A stretch of 64,000 nt of DNA from Candidatus Neomicrothrix sp. UBA814 (GTDB taxonomy: Bacteria; Actinomycetota; Acidimicrobiia; Acidimicrobiales; Poriferisodalaceae). The first letter of the stretch is position 1; each line of letters starts with the position of its first letter. Under the pieces are notes generated by a model. It was not told the DNA's origin. It made no database searches and saw only the letters and a program-made list of their open reading frames with translations. This document shows positions 17,916-27,440 of the stretch, piece by piece. The position numbers and the translations under genes were made by a program. The DNA lies in the NCBI GenBank assembly GCA_002296525.1, contig DBIA01000017.1, positions 124,001-188,000 of the forward strand. Reading direction: 5' to 3'.

Positions 17916-18968
17916 CTACTGCTTACTGGTGCCAGCTAGATCGGCCATTAACCGAATCGCTTCTTCTTGACCAGTGTTGATGTTTAACCCAGTCAGACCG
18001 CTATCAGACCATTGCAAAAACCTTTGCCGTATCCGATCCGGAGAGCCGTAAAGGCCTGCCTCGTCAACGTATTCATCAGGAATTGACTCGGCGGCCTCTT
18101 CTTTACGGCCAGCCAGATACAGCTCTTGGACCCGCTCAGCGACATCTGGATAACCTCTCTGAACCATGTGTTGATTATGAAAATTGACATCCTTGTGGCC
18201 CATGCCGCCTGTGTACAAAGCAATGTTGTCCTTTGCTTTTCGGAACACAGAAGTCACGTCGTCAGTGATCTGTACCGGACATTGACCAATGATCTCGAAA
18301 TCCTGCCAGTTCTTGTCAACCCCGCGACGTTTAGCTCGTTCGAAACCTTCCTCGATCCACGGGCGAAAATGATTCATACGTCCAGGCACAAAGTGCATTG
18401 GCAACCAGCCATCGCACAACTCCGCGGTCAGTTTGACAGTCGCTTCTGAGCCACTTCCCAACCAAATCGGCAGGTCGGTGTTTGTGTGCAAAATAGACGT
18501 CAAGGGCTTCCCTAGACCGGTAGTGCCTTCACCAGTGAACGGCAGCTGATACTCCGAACCGTCATGTGTGACGGGCTGTTCGCGTTCAAATATCTTCCGC
18601 ATAATTTGGATGTAATCGCGTAGCCGCCAATACGGCTTGCCCCAGGGCTGGCCGTACCAACCCTCTACAATCTGAGGGCCCGACACACCGAGCCCAACGA
18701 TCATTCGGTTGCCGCCGGCTAACGCATCGATAGTTTGTGCTTGCATAGCAGCCATAGCGGGGGCCCTGCCTGCCAGCTGAATGATTCCAGTACCCAGCTT
18801 TATTCGCTCTGTGTGGGCCGCAATGTATGCGAGGGGGGTCATGGCGTCGGACCCGTAGGCTTCAGCTGTCCACACCGAGTGGTAACCCAAAGCTTCAGCC
18901 AATTTGATTTGTTCCATTGGTAACTGAAGCTTGCCGCCGGAGTAGCCGAGCATCAATGCGAGTTTCAT
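17916..18968 (-). CDS. LLM-class F420-dependent oxidoreductase
   Basis: Luciferase-like protein of 350 residues close to actinobacterial F420-dependent LLM enzymes. It opens L-M-L-G-Y-S-G-G and contains S-V-W-T-A-E-A-Y-G-S-D, G-T-G-I-I-Q-L-A-G-R-A-P and P-I-W-L-G-S-G-S. Such enzymes move hydride between F420 and a carbonyl, imine or C=C substrate. ATG 18968 has AAAGGA directly upstream; the 24-codon longer start is not supported. The 125-bp gap upstream probably holds the promoter of the two-gene operon. Confidence 0.88.
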   Translation of the reverse strand: MKLALMLGYSGGKLQLPMEQIKLAEALGYHSVWTAEAYGSDAMTPLAYIAAHTERIKLGTGIIQLAGRAPAMAAMQAQTIDALAGGNRMIVGLGVSGPQIVEGWYGQPWGKPYWRLRDYIQIMRKIFEREQPVTHDGSEYQLPFTGEGTTGLGKPLTSILHTNTDLPIWLGSGSEATVKLTAELCDGWLPMHFVPGRMNHFRPWIEEGFERAKRRGVDKNWQDFEIIGQCPVQITDDVTSVFRKAKDNIALYTGGMGHKDVNFHNQHMVQRGYPDVAERVQELYLAGRKEEAAESIPDEYVDEAGLYGSPDRIRQRFLQWSDSGLTGLNINTGQEEAIRLMADLAGTSKQ

Positions 18969-19093
18969 AATTCCTTTCGTGTCGGCGTTATTTGGAACGT
19001 GAGCTATTGCCACGGACACTACGGTCACAAACGACGACAATGTTTTGTTGATTTATTCATCCGATGAAGCGACTTCCAATCATGGAAACCGGA

Positions 19094-20578
19094 TCAGTTG
19101 ATCGACCTGTCTTTCCCTTCCCAATATGGGGCTCGCAATTCGCGTTTTAGGACTTTGCCGGGACCAGATTTTGGAAGTTCCTCTGAGCGAAACTCAACCG
19201 ATCGAGGCAGCTTGTATCCCCCCAACGATTCTCTACAAAATTCGATTAATTCCTCAGAGGTGAGACTCTCGTCTCGTGGCACGACAACTGCATGTACCTG
19301 CTCACCCCACTGTTCATTAGGAACTCCAAATACAGTCGCCTCAAGAACCTTCGGATTTTGGTAAATCACTTCTTCGACCTCTGAGCAATACACATTCTCT
19401 CCACCTGAAATGATCATGTCCTTTGCCCGATCAACCAGATATAGGAATCCCTCATCGTCCAAATAGCCAATGTCTCCAGTTCGATACCAACCATTTTGAA
19501 GAGCGGCGGCGGTCTGTTCGGGCTTGTTCCAATACCCCTGCATGACATTGGGTCCTTGCACCAGAACTTCTCCGGCTTCTCCCGCAGGCGCATCGATGCG
19601 CACTGACACTCCTAGCGAGGGATGTCCTACTGATTTGCCGCGGCTTGTTCCTATGAGGTTTTCTTCGTGCCGTAGGCCCGTGACCAAAGGAGCAGTCTCA
19701 GTCGCCCCGTAGAGATGGAGCAACTCTGCGTCAGGGAACTCCTCATGAGCACGCTTAAGTACCTGCGTCGCAATCGGTGATGCTCCATGGCAAATCAAAG
19801 TAACACTTGACGTGTCTCTAGGATTCGCAGATTGGGCTTCGACAAGCGCCGCTACCATGGTGGGAACGGCCAGCGTCGCTGAACATCGGTACTTCTCAAT
19901 CAGATCAAGACACAAGTTTGGCTCAAATGCAGGTACGACGACCTGACAGACACCCAACGCTAGACACTGAAGGACAGAGTTAGAGCCAGCCGCATGAAAC
20001 ATTGGCGCAACGACCAAATAGGTGTCGTCTGCGCCTAGAGGCATAGTTATTTGGCTATGCAATGTGTTCGCGATGAGGTTGCGATGCGTGAGCATGACGC
20101 CCTTGCTCTTACCTGTCGTACCACCGGTATAAAACAGGCCAGCGAGATCTGCTTCGCTAGTGTCAGCGAACTCCTTAGGTGAACTTTCCTGAAGTAGCTG
20201 CTCATATTCATCGAAAGAGATCACTCGATCGACGCACTCGGCGAGTTCGCCTGCGACTTGATCGGCAATCAAAATTTTGGCGCCGGCGTCCTCTAAGGCG
20301 TACGCCAACTCAGGTACAGCCCAACGGCTGTTAAGGGGAACAATCGCCCGCCCAGATGCAGGTACACCGCAATACAACTCGGCGTAGACATCAGAGTTGG
20401 CTGCCAACAAACCGACGCGATCACCAGTGCCCACTCCAAGCAGATCAAGAACCGACCCCACTCGTCGACACCGATCTACGAACTCTTCGAAGGTCCTCGT
20501 CCGGTCACCGCAAACAAAAGCCAATTTTGTCTTGTGCATAGATTCTGCGCGTAGCAGCGGATCAGAAATAACTCGCAC
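19094..20578 (-). CDS. AMP-dependent acyl-CoA synthetase/ligase
   Basis: ANL-superfamily ligase, 494 residues. The P-loop-like Y-T-G-G-T-T-G-K-S-K-G, then Y-G-A-T-E, then Y-R-T-G-D-I-G and the hinge D-R-A-K-D-M-I are all intact. The C-terminal catalytic Lys lies in S-G-P-G-K-V-L-K-R. It activates a carboxylic acid via an acyl-adenylate to the CoA thioester, as in FadD-type enzymes; chain length or aromatic preference cannot be told. GTG 20578 has GGAGGG six bases upstream. It sits upstream of the LLM pair on the same strand. Confidence 0.9.
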   Translation of the reverse strand: MRVISDPLLRAESMHKTKLAFVCGDRTRTFEEFVDRCRRVGSVLDLLGVGTGDRVGLLAANSDVYAELYCGVPASGRAIVPLNSRWAVPELAYALEDAGAKILIADQVAGELAECVDRVISFDEYEQLLQESSPKEFADTSEADLAGLFYTGGTTGKSKGVMLTHRNLIANTLHSQITMPLGADDTYLVVAPMFHAAGSNSVLQCLALGVCQVVVPAFEPNLCLDLIEKYRCSATLAVPTMVAALVEAQSANPRDTSSVTLICHGASPIATQVLKRAHEEFPDAELLHLYGATETAPLVTGLRHEENLIGTSRGKSVGHPSLGVSVRIDAPAGEAGEVLVQGPNVMQGYWNKPEQTAAALQNGWYRTGDIGYLDDEGFLYLVDRAKDMIISGGENVYCSEVEEVIYQNPKVLEATVFGVPNEQWGEQVHAVVVPRDESLTSEELIEFCRESLGGYKLPRSVEFRSEELPKSGPGKVLKRELRAPYWEGKDRSIN

Positions 20579-20645
20579 AACAGCCCTCCAAAGTTGTTTT
20601 CACAGCCCTATGTTCGCCGTTCTAGCTTCCGAGAACAACTCCACA

Positions 20646-22538
20646 TCAATGACAATGACCCGCCTCGGAGGGCGCTACGTCAATAGCGGGATTCCTGTCG
20701 AAAAATCCATCCGGAACCAGCATGAATCCAGCGTATTCGGTAGGCATAACTGGATAGTCCTCAACACGAACATCGTGAGTGAGCCCGAAGCTATGCCATA
20801 GAGTCACATCAGTGTCAGTTATGGAGCGGTCATCAGAAGTGAATGACGGCAACCCTTCCCCAGCGTTTCTTTGAGTGGGGTAGTCACCCGCCGCGTACCT
20901 TTCAGCTTGCACTGTTGGCGTGACCCACAGATTGTGTTTTGCGAACATGGCTCGCTGAGCATGAGGAGAATCCTCAGATGCGAACATGGTTGCCGTTGCA
21001 GATGGCAACAGTCGGTATGCGGTAGGACGCCCGAGCCGATTTGTTTTCTCGGAACTCTCGATTCTCCAATATCGACTGCTAGCCGAATTCGTCTTCCTCA
21101 TAGCGGAATGCTCACTAGCGAGAACGGTTTCCCGTGCGGCAAACGCTGTGTTGTGAGGATTGTCGGGGCCAGAAGGTAAAGGCTCGGTGTTGACCTCAAC
21201 GACATTATTCGTGTTGCCGTCGATCGCCATATCGAGCCGCACACAGAAAATATGTTGATGAATTGGCCCTGCAACGTTGGGAGCGACTTGGCGAGCAAAA
21301 GTCAGGTCGTCACCATCGACGTGCGCTCGAGTAGTCAATATGCCGGTCAGTTTGATCTCAAGCTTGATGGAACCGTCCAGGTGGAAGTACCAGAAAAACC
21401 CGTACTCATAATTTCCCACTGTCGAAATAGTGCTTACCACCAGTCGCCGAGACCTACGAACCTCGACATCGCCTGTCAACATGTCCGTGTGTTTCCAGCC
21501 GATACCGAAGTCTTCTTCGTGAATGCAGATTGCGTTGCCGGTAGTAACGACGCTCCCATCATCGAGCATCTGAACGGCATCCAAGTAAAAAATTTCTCCT
21601 AAACAATCACAGCCCAGCGTTAATGAATTGGCCGTCATCCCCAAGCCGTACTCACCTGAGTCCAGCGCGTGTTTAAACGTTTGACTTGGGCGAGTGTCAC
21701 CGTAAGGAACCACCATTTCAGCCAACGAAGCCCGATCGATTATGGGACGTTCCACCCCATCTTGGGTGTAGGTCACACGATGCAGGACCAAACCTTCGGT
21801 GTCATCAACGACCATCCTGAAGCGCCATTTTTGCCAGGTGATTTCGTTGTCTTGAACAGAGAAACTAGTGCCCTCAGGTTGAGTGATTTCCACTGGCTTC
21901 AAGTCGTCTCTGAGTGGCCCATAGTCCTCGACCACCGATTCAACGTCATAGTTGCCGCGTTCGGTAGCGAGCGGCCACTCTCCAAAATCTTCGACGTGCA
22001 ACACTTCCAAACTGTCGACGTCCACATGAACCATTAGACCGTCTATAGGAAATGCGTAGCCGTTGTCGTTAGGGCTTGGCCGGTGAAAGGCGATGCAGCG
22101 TTGCACCCGTCGACCGTTTTCAAAATCGAATCCGTAGTCCCCGGTTGGCCACGGGTCTATTTGAACTGTCGACGAGTCAGTAATACCTCGTTGGGTAAGA
22201 GCCTCTTGAAAAGTTGGGTCGTTTCTGCATGCCTCCATTACCTTGAACAATTCAACGAATCCGACTCTCGGTACAACGCCTGGAACCGCTTCCCAACGAT
22301 CAACTTCGCGGCGAGTTACTGATACTCGGGCCTCAAAGACTTCACCAGAATGCCGAATCACCAAGTCCAGTCGACGATCCGTTGTATCGCCGTGCTGCCA
22401 ACCAGCAACCTCATCTTTCGGTGGTTCATAAATACAGCAACCATGGAAGGTGGAGCTGTCATCAATTTTGCCGGCGTCACGCAACACAGCGACACAGGTT
22501 TCGAGTTCCTCTGCGGTCATCATTGAGAGTGGATGCAT
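20646..22538 (-). CDS. Copper-containing primary-amine oxidase
   Basis: Copper amine oxidase of 630 residues, close to the Arthrobacter type. The topaquinone consensus T-x-x-N-Y-E-Y has Tyr377 as cofactor precursor. The copper ligands start at H427-Q-H429, with a third His in the C-terminal W-H-S-F-G-L-T-H segment. The catalytic-base Asp is D293 in L-D-S-G-E-Y. The enzyme oxidises R-CH2-NH2 to aldehyde, ammonia and H2O2. At the position of the Arthrobacter gate Tyr, two before the Asp, there is Ala, which may widen the substrate channel. No signal peptide is seen, so it is likely cytoplasmic. No clear ribosome site precedes ATG 22538. Confidence 0.92.
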   Translation of the reverse strand: MHPLSMMTAEELETCVAVLRDAGKIDDSSTFHGCCIYEPPKDEVAGWQHGDTTDRRLDLVIRHSGEVFEARVSVTRREVDRWEAVPGVVPRVGFVELFKVMEACRNDPTFQEALTQRGITDSSTVQIDPWPTGDYGFDFENGRRVQRCIAFHRPSPNDNGYAFPIDGLMVHVDVDSLEVLHVEDFGEWPLATERGNYDVESVVEDYGPLRDDLKPVEITQPEGTSFSVQDNEITWQKWRFRMVVDDTEGLVLHRVTYTQDGVERPIIDRASLAEMVVPYGDTRPSQTFKHALDSGEYGLGMTANSLTLGCDCLGEIFYLDAVQMLDDGSVVTTGNAICIHEEDFGIGWKHTDMLTGDVEVRRSRRLVVSTISTVGNYEYGFFWYFHLDGSIKLEIKLTGILTTRAHVDGDDLTFARQVAPNVAGPIHQHIFCVRLDMAIDGNTNNVVEVNTEPLPSGPDNPHNTAFAARETVLASEHSAMRKTNSASSRYWRIESSEKTNRLGRPTAYRLLPSATATMFASEDSPHAQRAMFAKHNLWVTPTVQAERYAAGDYPTQRNAGEGLPSFTSDDRSITDTDVTLWHSFGLTHDVRVEDYPVMPTEYAGFMLVPDGFFDRNPAIDVAPSEAGHCH

Positions 22539-22633
22539 GGGCTAACACTATGTCCGATTGAATGAAACCGAAAATAACGTTGCTCTTGATGGTAATTTCC
22601 GTATTCTTCAGGGGCGAACCTTGGAGGATTTGA

Positions 22634-23101
22634 ATGCTTGAGGCTGGAATTTCGGCGCCGCCCTTTACTTTGCTCGATCAAGATGCGAAGGAAGTGTCTC
22701 TCGGTGATTATGCCGGAAAGTGGATTTTGCTCTGGTGGTACCCCAAAGCAGCGACTCCTGGTTGAACGATTCAAGGACAGGGGCTCCGTGACCGAGCCTC
22801 AGAGTTTGAAGCGGCAGACATTGTGGTCTTGGGCGCTTCCTTCGACACGGTTGAAGAGCAGAAGGCCTTCGCAGATAAAGAGGACTTTCCATTTCTATTG
22901 CTGTCGGACCCAGAACGGACCGTGGGGGAGTTGTACGGAGTGACGCGTGCACCCGACAATGACTTCGCTGGGTGGCCGCGTCGGGCGAGCTTTTTAATTG
23001 ATCCCGATGGGGTCATAGCGAAGGTGTATGACTTTGCTGATAAGCCTGATCTTGCCGAACATGCCTCGACGGTCTTAACCGATCTTCAAGAATTGAGCTA
23101 G
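22634..23101 (+). CDS. Selenocysteine peroxiredoxin (Bcp/AhpC-TSA type), Sec at TGA 22763-22765
   Basis: Read through the in-frame TGA this is a 155-residue Bcp-type peroxiredoxin with T-P-G-U44-T where Cys enzymes have T-P-G-C-T. Before it comes W-W-Y-P-K-A-A; after it come G-A-S-F-D and the active-site Arg in P-R-R-A-S-F-L-I-D. GGAGG sits six bases before ATG 22634. The frame is unbroken on both sides and an ORF that began at 22823 would lack the catalytic residue. The whole protein contains no Cys, so it is a 1-Sec enzyme that needs an outside thiol to resolve the selenenic acid. It should reduce H2O2 or organic hydroperoxides in the cytoplasm. Confidence 0.92.
22770..22810 (+). promoter_or_regulatory. 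SECIS-like hairpin of the Sec-peroxiredoxin
   Basis: Upper stem of 7 pairs (22780-22786 with 22794-22800, one G-U pair; core GGCTC/GAGCC) closes the 7-nt loop CGTGACC. A lower stem TTCAAG/TTTGAA lies below an internal loop. The apical loop starts 21 nt after the TGA, within the bacterial SECIS range, and begins with the same CGTG as the GrdB-like element. Confidence 0.75.
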
Positions 23102-23120
23102 AGATCGGCGCTCCGCCGTT

Positions 23121-24758
23121 ATGTCCTTAGAACAACAAATTTTAGACCGTCTGGACCGGCTATACCCCCACCGTGATACAGACAAGCTGTTGACGCAGTG
23201 TAAGGACGCATTGGGGGAGCCTGAACCCGCTGCCGACTCAACAAAATGGTCGGAACGAGACGCAGTGCTGATCTGCTATCCGGATCAAATCGCCGACGGC
23301 GATCGCGCTCCGCTGGCAGTTCTCGAAAATATCTTGCAAGAAATGGGCCAGGTGTTTTCGACCATTCACATCCTCCCCTTCTATCCCTCTAGCTCGGATA
23401 GAGGATTCGCCGTCATTGACCACCGTGTCGTCGACGACCGATTTGGTAGTTGGGCCAACATCAGCTCCATTTCGTCCACTCACCAAGTCATGGCAGATCT
23501 GGTACTCAATCACGTCAGTTCCTCACATCGTTGGGTCGAAGAATTCCGAGCGGACATCGAATCAGGGCGAAGTTGTTTGAAGACCGCATCACTTGATGAC
23601 GATGTGTCAGCCGTCGTAAGGCCCCGGACCTCAGATCTGTTGGTTCCTTGCGAAACCACCACCGGAATAAAGTACTTGTGGTGCACCTTCGGTCCCGACC
23701 AAGTTGATTTGGACTGGGAGGAACCAGAGGTTCTACTAGAGATGCTGAGAGTTATTGACGCCCTGCTCCGCGCGGGGATTCGATGGTTCCGCCTTGATGC
23801 AGTGGCTTACGTGCAAAAACATGTCGGCACTAGTTGCGTCCACCTCGAAGAAACTCACGAATTAGTTCGGTTACTTAGGGACCTCCTGACTTGGCGAAAC
23901 CCAAACGCCGTCCTGATTACGGAAACCAACGTGCCCCACGATGAAAATCTCTCCTATCTACGCGATGGTCAACAGGCACATGTTGCCTACAACTTCACTC
24001 TTGCTCCGTTGCTCACTCACGCTTTAACGGTCGGCTCTAGCACCAGGCTCGCAGATTGGTTACGTGAAGCGGAACAGCCACCTGAACGCACCACCTTGCT
24101 CAACTTTTTATCTAGTCACGACGGCATCGGATTACGACCAGCCGAAGGAATCTTAAACGAGGATGAGATCCAGATTTTAGTGGACGCCTCGCTCCAAGCT
24201 GAGGGCACTTGGTCCGGTCGAAGTCATGGGGATGACATTCTTCCCTATGAGGTAAACGTCTCGGCAGCATCCCTGCTGGGGGTCGATCGTCTACTAACCG
24301 CGCACACTGTTCTCGCTAGTTTGCGCGGCATACCCACTTTTTATCTACCGGCGGTGGACGGTGAACCAAACAACACAAAGGCCGCGGAGAACCAAGGCGA
24401 TAACCGCACTCTTAACAGGCCCAAACAAACGGTAACTTCCCGCAAAGCAGGGCTGGTCGGTGAACGAAAAACGGCCCGAGATGAACTGCTTCGAAGATTG
24501 AGTGTCCGCCGAGAGATACCTGCGTTCCATCCCGAAGCAACTCAACAAATACTGAACCTTGAAAGTCCCCTACTGGGAATTGTCCGCGGTGAGGAGGCAT
24601 CATCTGTTCGAGTTATCGCCAACATGGGTTTCGTTGACGTGACCATGAATGTCAACGATCCAAGTATTGACTTGTTATCGGGAGAAGAAATTTATGGGGA
24701 ACTGCTGATCGCGCCAGGGGAAGTGTTTTGGCTATCCACAATTCCAGCCAGATCCTGA
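23121..24758 (+). CDS. GH13_18 sucrose-phosphorylase-like enzyme, probably glucosylglycerate phosphorylase
   Basis: Glycoside hydrolase family 13 protein of 545 residues in the sucrose phosphorylase subfamily. Catalytic residues are the nucleophile D226 (R-L-D-A-V-A-Y), the acid/base E268 (T-E-T-N-V) and D334 (S-H-D-G-I-G). Subfamily 18 enzymes phosphorolyse sucrose, glucosylglycerol or glucosylglycerate to glucose-1-phosphate. The convergent neighbour is a GT81 glucosyl-3-phosphoglycerate synthase, so glucosylglycerate is the most likely substrate (inference). It starts 19 bp after the Sec-peroxiredoxin, and its last 67 bp overlap the end of the GT81 gene on the other strand. Confidence 0.8.
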   Translation: MSLEQQILDRLDRLYPHRDTDKLLTQCKDALGEPEPAADSTKWSERDAVLICYPDQIADGDRAPLAVLENILQEMGQVFSTIHILPFYPSSSDRGFAVIDHRVVDDRFGSWANISSISSTHQVMADLVLNHVSSSHRWVEEFRADIESGRSCLKTASLDDDVSAVVRPRTSDLLVPCETTTGIKYLWCTFGPDQVDLDWEEPEVLLEMLRVIDALLRAGIRWFRLDAVAYVQKHVGTSCVHLEETHELVRLLRDLLTWRNPNAVLITETNVPHDENLSYLRDGQQAHVAYNFTLAPLLTHALTVGSSTRLADWLREAEQPPERTTLLNFLSSHDGIGLRPAEGILNEDEIQILVDASLQAEGTWSGRSHGDDILPYEVNVSAASLLGVDRLLTAHTVLASLRGIPTFYLPAVDGEPNNTKAAENQGDNRTLNRPKQTVTSRKAGLVGERKTARDELLRRLSVRREIPAFHPEATQQILNLESPLLGIVRGEEASSVRVIANMGFVDVTMNVNDPSIDLLSGEEIYGELLIAPGEVFWLSTIPARS

Positions 24759-25867
24759 ATGCAATCGGGAAAATCGCAACACAGTTGATCCCAGGAAGGA
24801 AGGTCGGGAGGCAGAACAGCCCGGCTTTCTCGAATTAATTGTGAAAATAGCTTCCCCGCTACCAACTCTTGACCTTCGTTCGCGGGAATGCCATTGCTAA
24901 TTGCGTTTGCACGATGAGCAGATGCTGCATGCTGAAGCTTCTCGTCGAACATATTCGCGTCGATGACGTCAGTACCAGCGATTGACAGCAGGGTGCCAAT
25001 AACGTCCCCAGCCATCCTGTGCAGGCCCAACTGAGCGTTATCTGCCGACAGCAATTGATGTTTGTGGTCGTAGCGGTCAGTGAGATCTGTTTGCGCAATG
25101 GCAGCGCCTAAAGCTTTCACGGCGACGAGTAAAGAAATATCGACACCCCAATGCTCAGGCATAGGTATTGATTGCGCGACTGAAATCCGTGAAGCGAATT
25201 CACCAGCTAATGGATACCTAAAAGACGCTAGATACCGAAGGTCCTCATTATCGGGTTCCGACGAGATTAGCGATTCGAGTAGTGGCCCAACCAACAGGCG
25301 AGTAACTCGCCCATTCAAACCTTCGCTATCGAACCGAGGATAAAAACCCTTAACAAAGTCAAACCCCAACCGATCATCAACTATCGGTCGAGCCAGCCTG
25401 GCTATGAAAGAAGATTCGTAGGTCGAAATATCAGCATCATGCACAACGATGGTGTCAACCTCGCCGAAACCTGCGGCCACCCCAACACTCCGCCACAAGT
25501 TTCGCCCCTTACCGCTGCCCGCCGCGATGCCCAAATTCCGATCAAGTGCTTTCATCGCGTCGTCGTCGTTCCAAACGGTGGTAGTCGGTTGGGGGAGTTG
25601 CGTAATGAGTGCTCGAGCGGCCTCAAAAGAGTCCCGGTCGGCCCCGTCTACCCCAACGATTATTCTTCCCAACCACTCAAGCTCAGAGATTTGATCAATT
25701 ATTCGAGGTAGCGCCGTACCGCGGAACTCGCTAATGAGACAAGGCAAAATCAAAGCGACTCGTTTGCCCACGTCGCGTTCGGCAAAAAATCTTGAGACTT
25801 CCGCACTATCGCCGTCAACCAAGCGATGCAGCGTGGTAATAGACCCTTGTTGTTGAAAGTCAGCCAT
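24692..25867 (-). CDS. GT81 glucosyl-3-phosphoglycerate synthase
   Basis: Family GT81 retaining glycosyltransferase, 391 residues. Features are A-L-I-L-P-C-L at the nucleotide-sugar site, G-S-G-K-G-R-N-L-W and the metal-binding D-A-D at 144-146. A later acceptor-site block reads E-H-W-G-V-D-I-S-L-L. It transfers glucose from NDP-glucose to 3-phosphoglycerate, the first step to the osmolyte glucosylglycerate. The phosphatase for step two is not in the window. ATG 25867 with AGGAG five bases upstream is the start; the longer frame runs into guaB. Divergent from guaB. Confidence 0.82.
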   Translation of the reverse strand: MADFQQQGSITTLHRLVDGDSAEVSRFFAERDVGKRVALILPCLISEFRGTALPRIIDQISELEWLGRIIVGVDGADRDSFEAARALITQLPQPTTTVWNDDDAMKALDRNLGIAAGSGKGRNLWRSVGVAAGFGEVDTIVVHDADISTYESSFIARLARPIVDDRLGFDFVKGFYPRFDSEGLNGRVTRLLVGPLLESLISSEPDNEDLRYLASFRYPLAGEFASRISVAQSIPMPEHWGVDISLLVAVKALGAAIAQTDLTDRYDHKHQLLSADNAQLGLHRMAGDVIGTLLSIAGTDVIDANMFDEKLQHAASAHRANAISNGIPANEGQELVAGKLFSQLIRESRAVLPPDLPSWDQLCCDFPDCIQDLAGIVDSQNTSPGAISSSP

Positions 25868-25940
25868 GCCGCTCCTGTCGTAGCGCATACGGTAGACGAC
25901 CAGTGCACCCGTTACTAAGGAACCCGAGGTATCGTTCCTC

Positions 25941-27440
25941 ATGACTTCCTCTCGATTTTCCTTTCCCGCCGAGGACGAAAAATTTGCGATAGAGGGATTG
26001 ACCTTTGATGACGTGCTGCTTCTCCCCGCAGCGTCTGAAGTGTTACCCGATGCAGTGGACACAAAGTGTCGCTTCACTAAGAACATCAACCTAAACATTC
26101 CACTTGCAAGCGCGGCGATGGATACAGTCACAGAAGCCCGCCTGGCGATTGCAATGGCGCGTCACGGTGGGATCGGTGTCATCCATCGAAACCTTGATAT
26201 CGAGGAACAAGCCAACGAAGTCGACAAGGTGAAGCGATCCGAGTCCGGAATGATTGTGGAGCCCATCACGCTGCCTCCTCATGCGACGTTGGCCCAAGCG
26301 GAAGAGCTAATGGGCAGATTCAAAATCAGTGGTGTGCCCATCACTGACGAAAAACAAAAGCTCGTCGGCATCCTCACTAACCGAGATCTCCGATTCGAAA
26401 CTGACTATGGGCGCGACATTTCAGAAGTTATGACTTCTGAAGGCCTAGTTACTGCCCGAGAAGGCACCACACTCGAAGAAGCTCAAATTGTGTTGGGGAA
26501 ACATCGAATCGAGAAATTACCTATTGTCGATGACGAATACCGATTGATCGGTTTAATCACCGTTAAAGACATAGAAAAAAAGATCCAGTACCCCGACTCA
26601 GCGAAAGACGCACGCGGGCGTCTGTTAGTCGCGGCGGCAGTTGGAGTTGGCGGCGCGGTAGACGATCGAGTCGCAGCACTAGTCGAACGAGGTGTGGATG
26701 TACTTGTCATCGACACAGCCCACGGCCACAGTCGAGATGTCATCGAAATGGTTGCCAAGGTCAAAGCTAACTATTCAGTCGAAGTTGTAGCTGGAAATGT
26801 AGCCACAGGGGACGCTACCCGAGCCTTGATTAATGCTGGAGCCGATGGCATCAAAGTTGGGATCGGACCAGGCTCGATCTGCACCACGCGGGTCGTGGCA
26901 GGAGTAGGCGTACCTCAGATCACAGCTGTTTATGACTGCGCTAGTGCCGCAGCTGAATTCGATGTGCCTGTTATTGCTGACGGCGGTATGCAATTTTCGG
27001 GAGATCTCGCAAAAGCGATAGCAGCTGGAGCTGAATGCGCCATGGTAGGAGGACTTCTCGCTGGTGTAGATGAAAGCCCGGGCGAAGTTGTGCTTTACCA
27101 GGGCGAACGATTCAAGGAATATCGGGGCATGGGTTCAATTGGTGCCATGAAGGGCCGCAGCTTCTCGAAAGATCGATATTTCCAGGATCTTCGTGACGAA
27201 GATCTGCTTGTGCCGGAGGGCATAGAGGGAAGAGTTGCCTACAAGGGACCTATTTCTAATGTGCTCCACCAACTAGTTGGTGGATTGCGGCAAGCCATGG
27301 GCTATTGCGGAACCGAAAACATCAATGAGATGAGAACGAAAACTCGTTTCGTCAAGATCACCGCTTCAGCCTTACGCGAAAGTCACCCACACGACATCAT
27401 GATCACCAAAGAGGCCCCCAACTACCGTCTACCGTCGTGA
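25941..27440 (+). CDS. guaB: IMP dehydrogenase
   Basis: Full-length IMP dehydrogenase, 499 residues, which oxidises IMP to XMP in guanine nucleotide synthesis. The barrel begins F-D-D-V-L-L-L-P. Two CBS domains occupy roughly residues 95-215. The catalytic Cys is C314 in G-P-G-S-I-C-T-T-R. The mobile flap carries G-M-G-S-I-G-A-M. Start ATG 25941. Its stop overlaps the GTG of a 32-residue membrane peptide. Confidence 0.97.
   Translation: MTSSRFSFPAEDEKFAIEGLTFDDVLLLPAASEVLPDAVDTKCRFTKNINLNIPLASAAMDTVTEARLAIAMARHGGIGVIHRNLDIEEQANEVDKVKRSESGMIVEPITLPPHATLAQAEELMGRFKISGVPITDEKQKLVGILTNRDLRFETDYGRDISEVMTSEGLVTAREGTTLEEAQIVLGKHRIEKLPIVDDEYRLIGLITVKDIEKKIQYPDSAKDARGRLLVAAAVGVGGAVDDRVAALVERGVDVLVIDTAHGHSRDVIEMVAKVKANYSVEVVAGNVATGDATRALINAGADGIKVGIGPGSICTTRVVAGVGVPQITAVYDCASAAAEFDVPVIADGGMQFSGDLAKAIAAGAECAMVGGLLAGVDESPGEVVLYQGERFKEYRGMGSIGAMKGRSFSKDRYFQDLRDEDLLVPEGIEGRVAYKGPISNVLHQLVGGLRQAMGYCGTENINEMRTKTRFVKITASALRESHPHDIMITKEAPNYRLPS

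Noticed and set aside
22763..22765. Peroxiredoxin pseudogene with its own downstream start at 22823
   Set aside because: The downstream piece would lack the catalytic residue, while the upstream part has an ideal ribosome site and active-site motif reading T-P-G-U-T.
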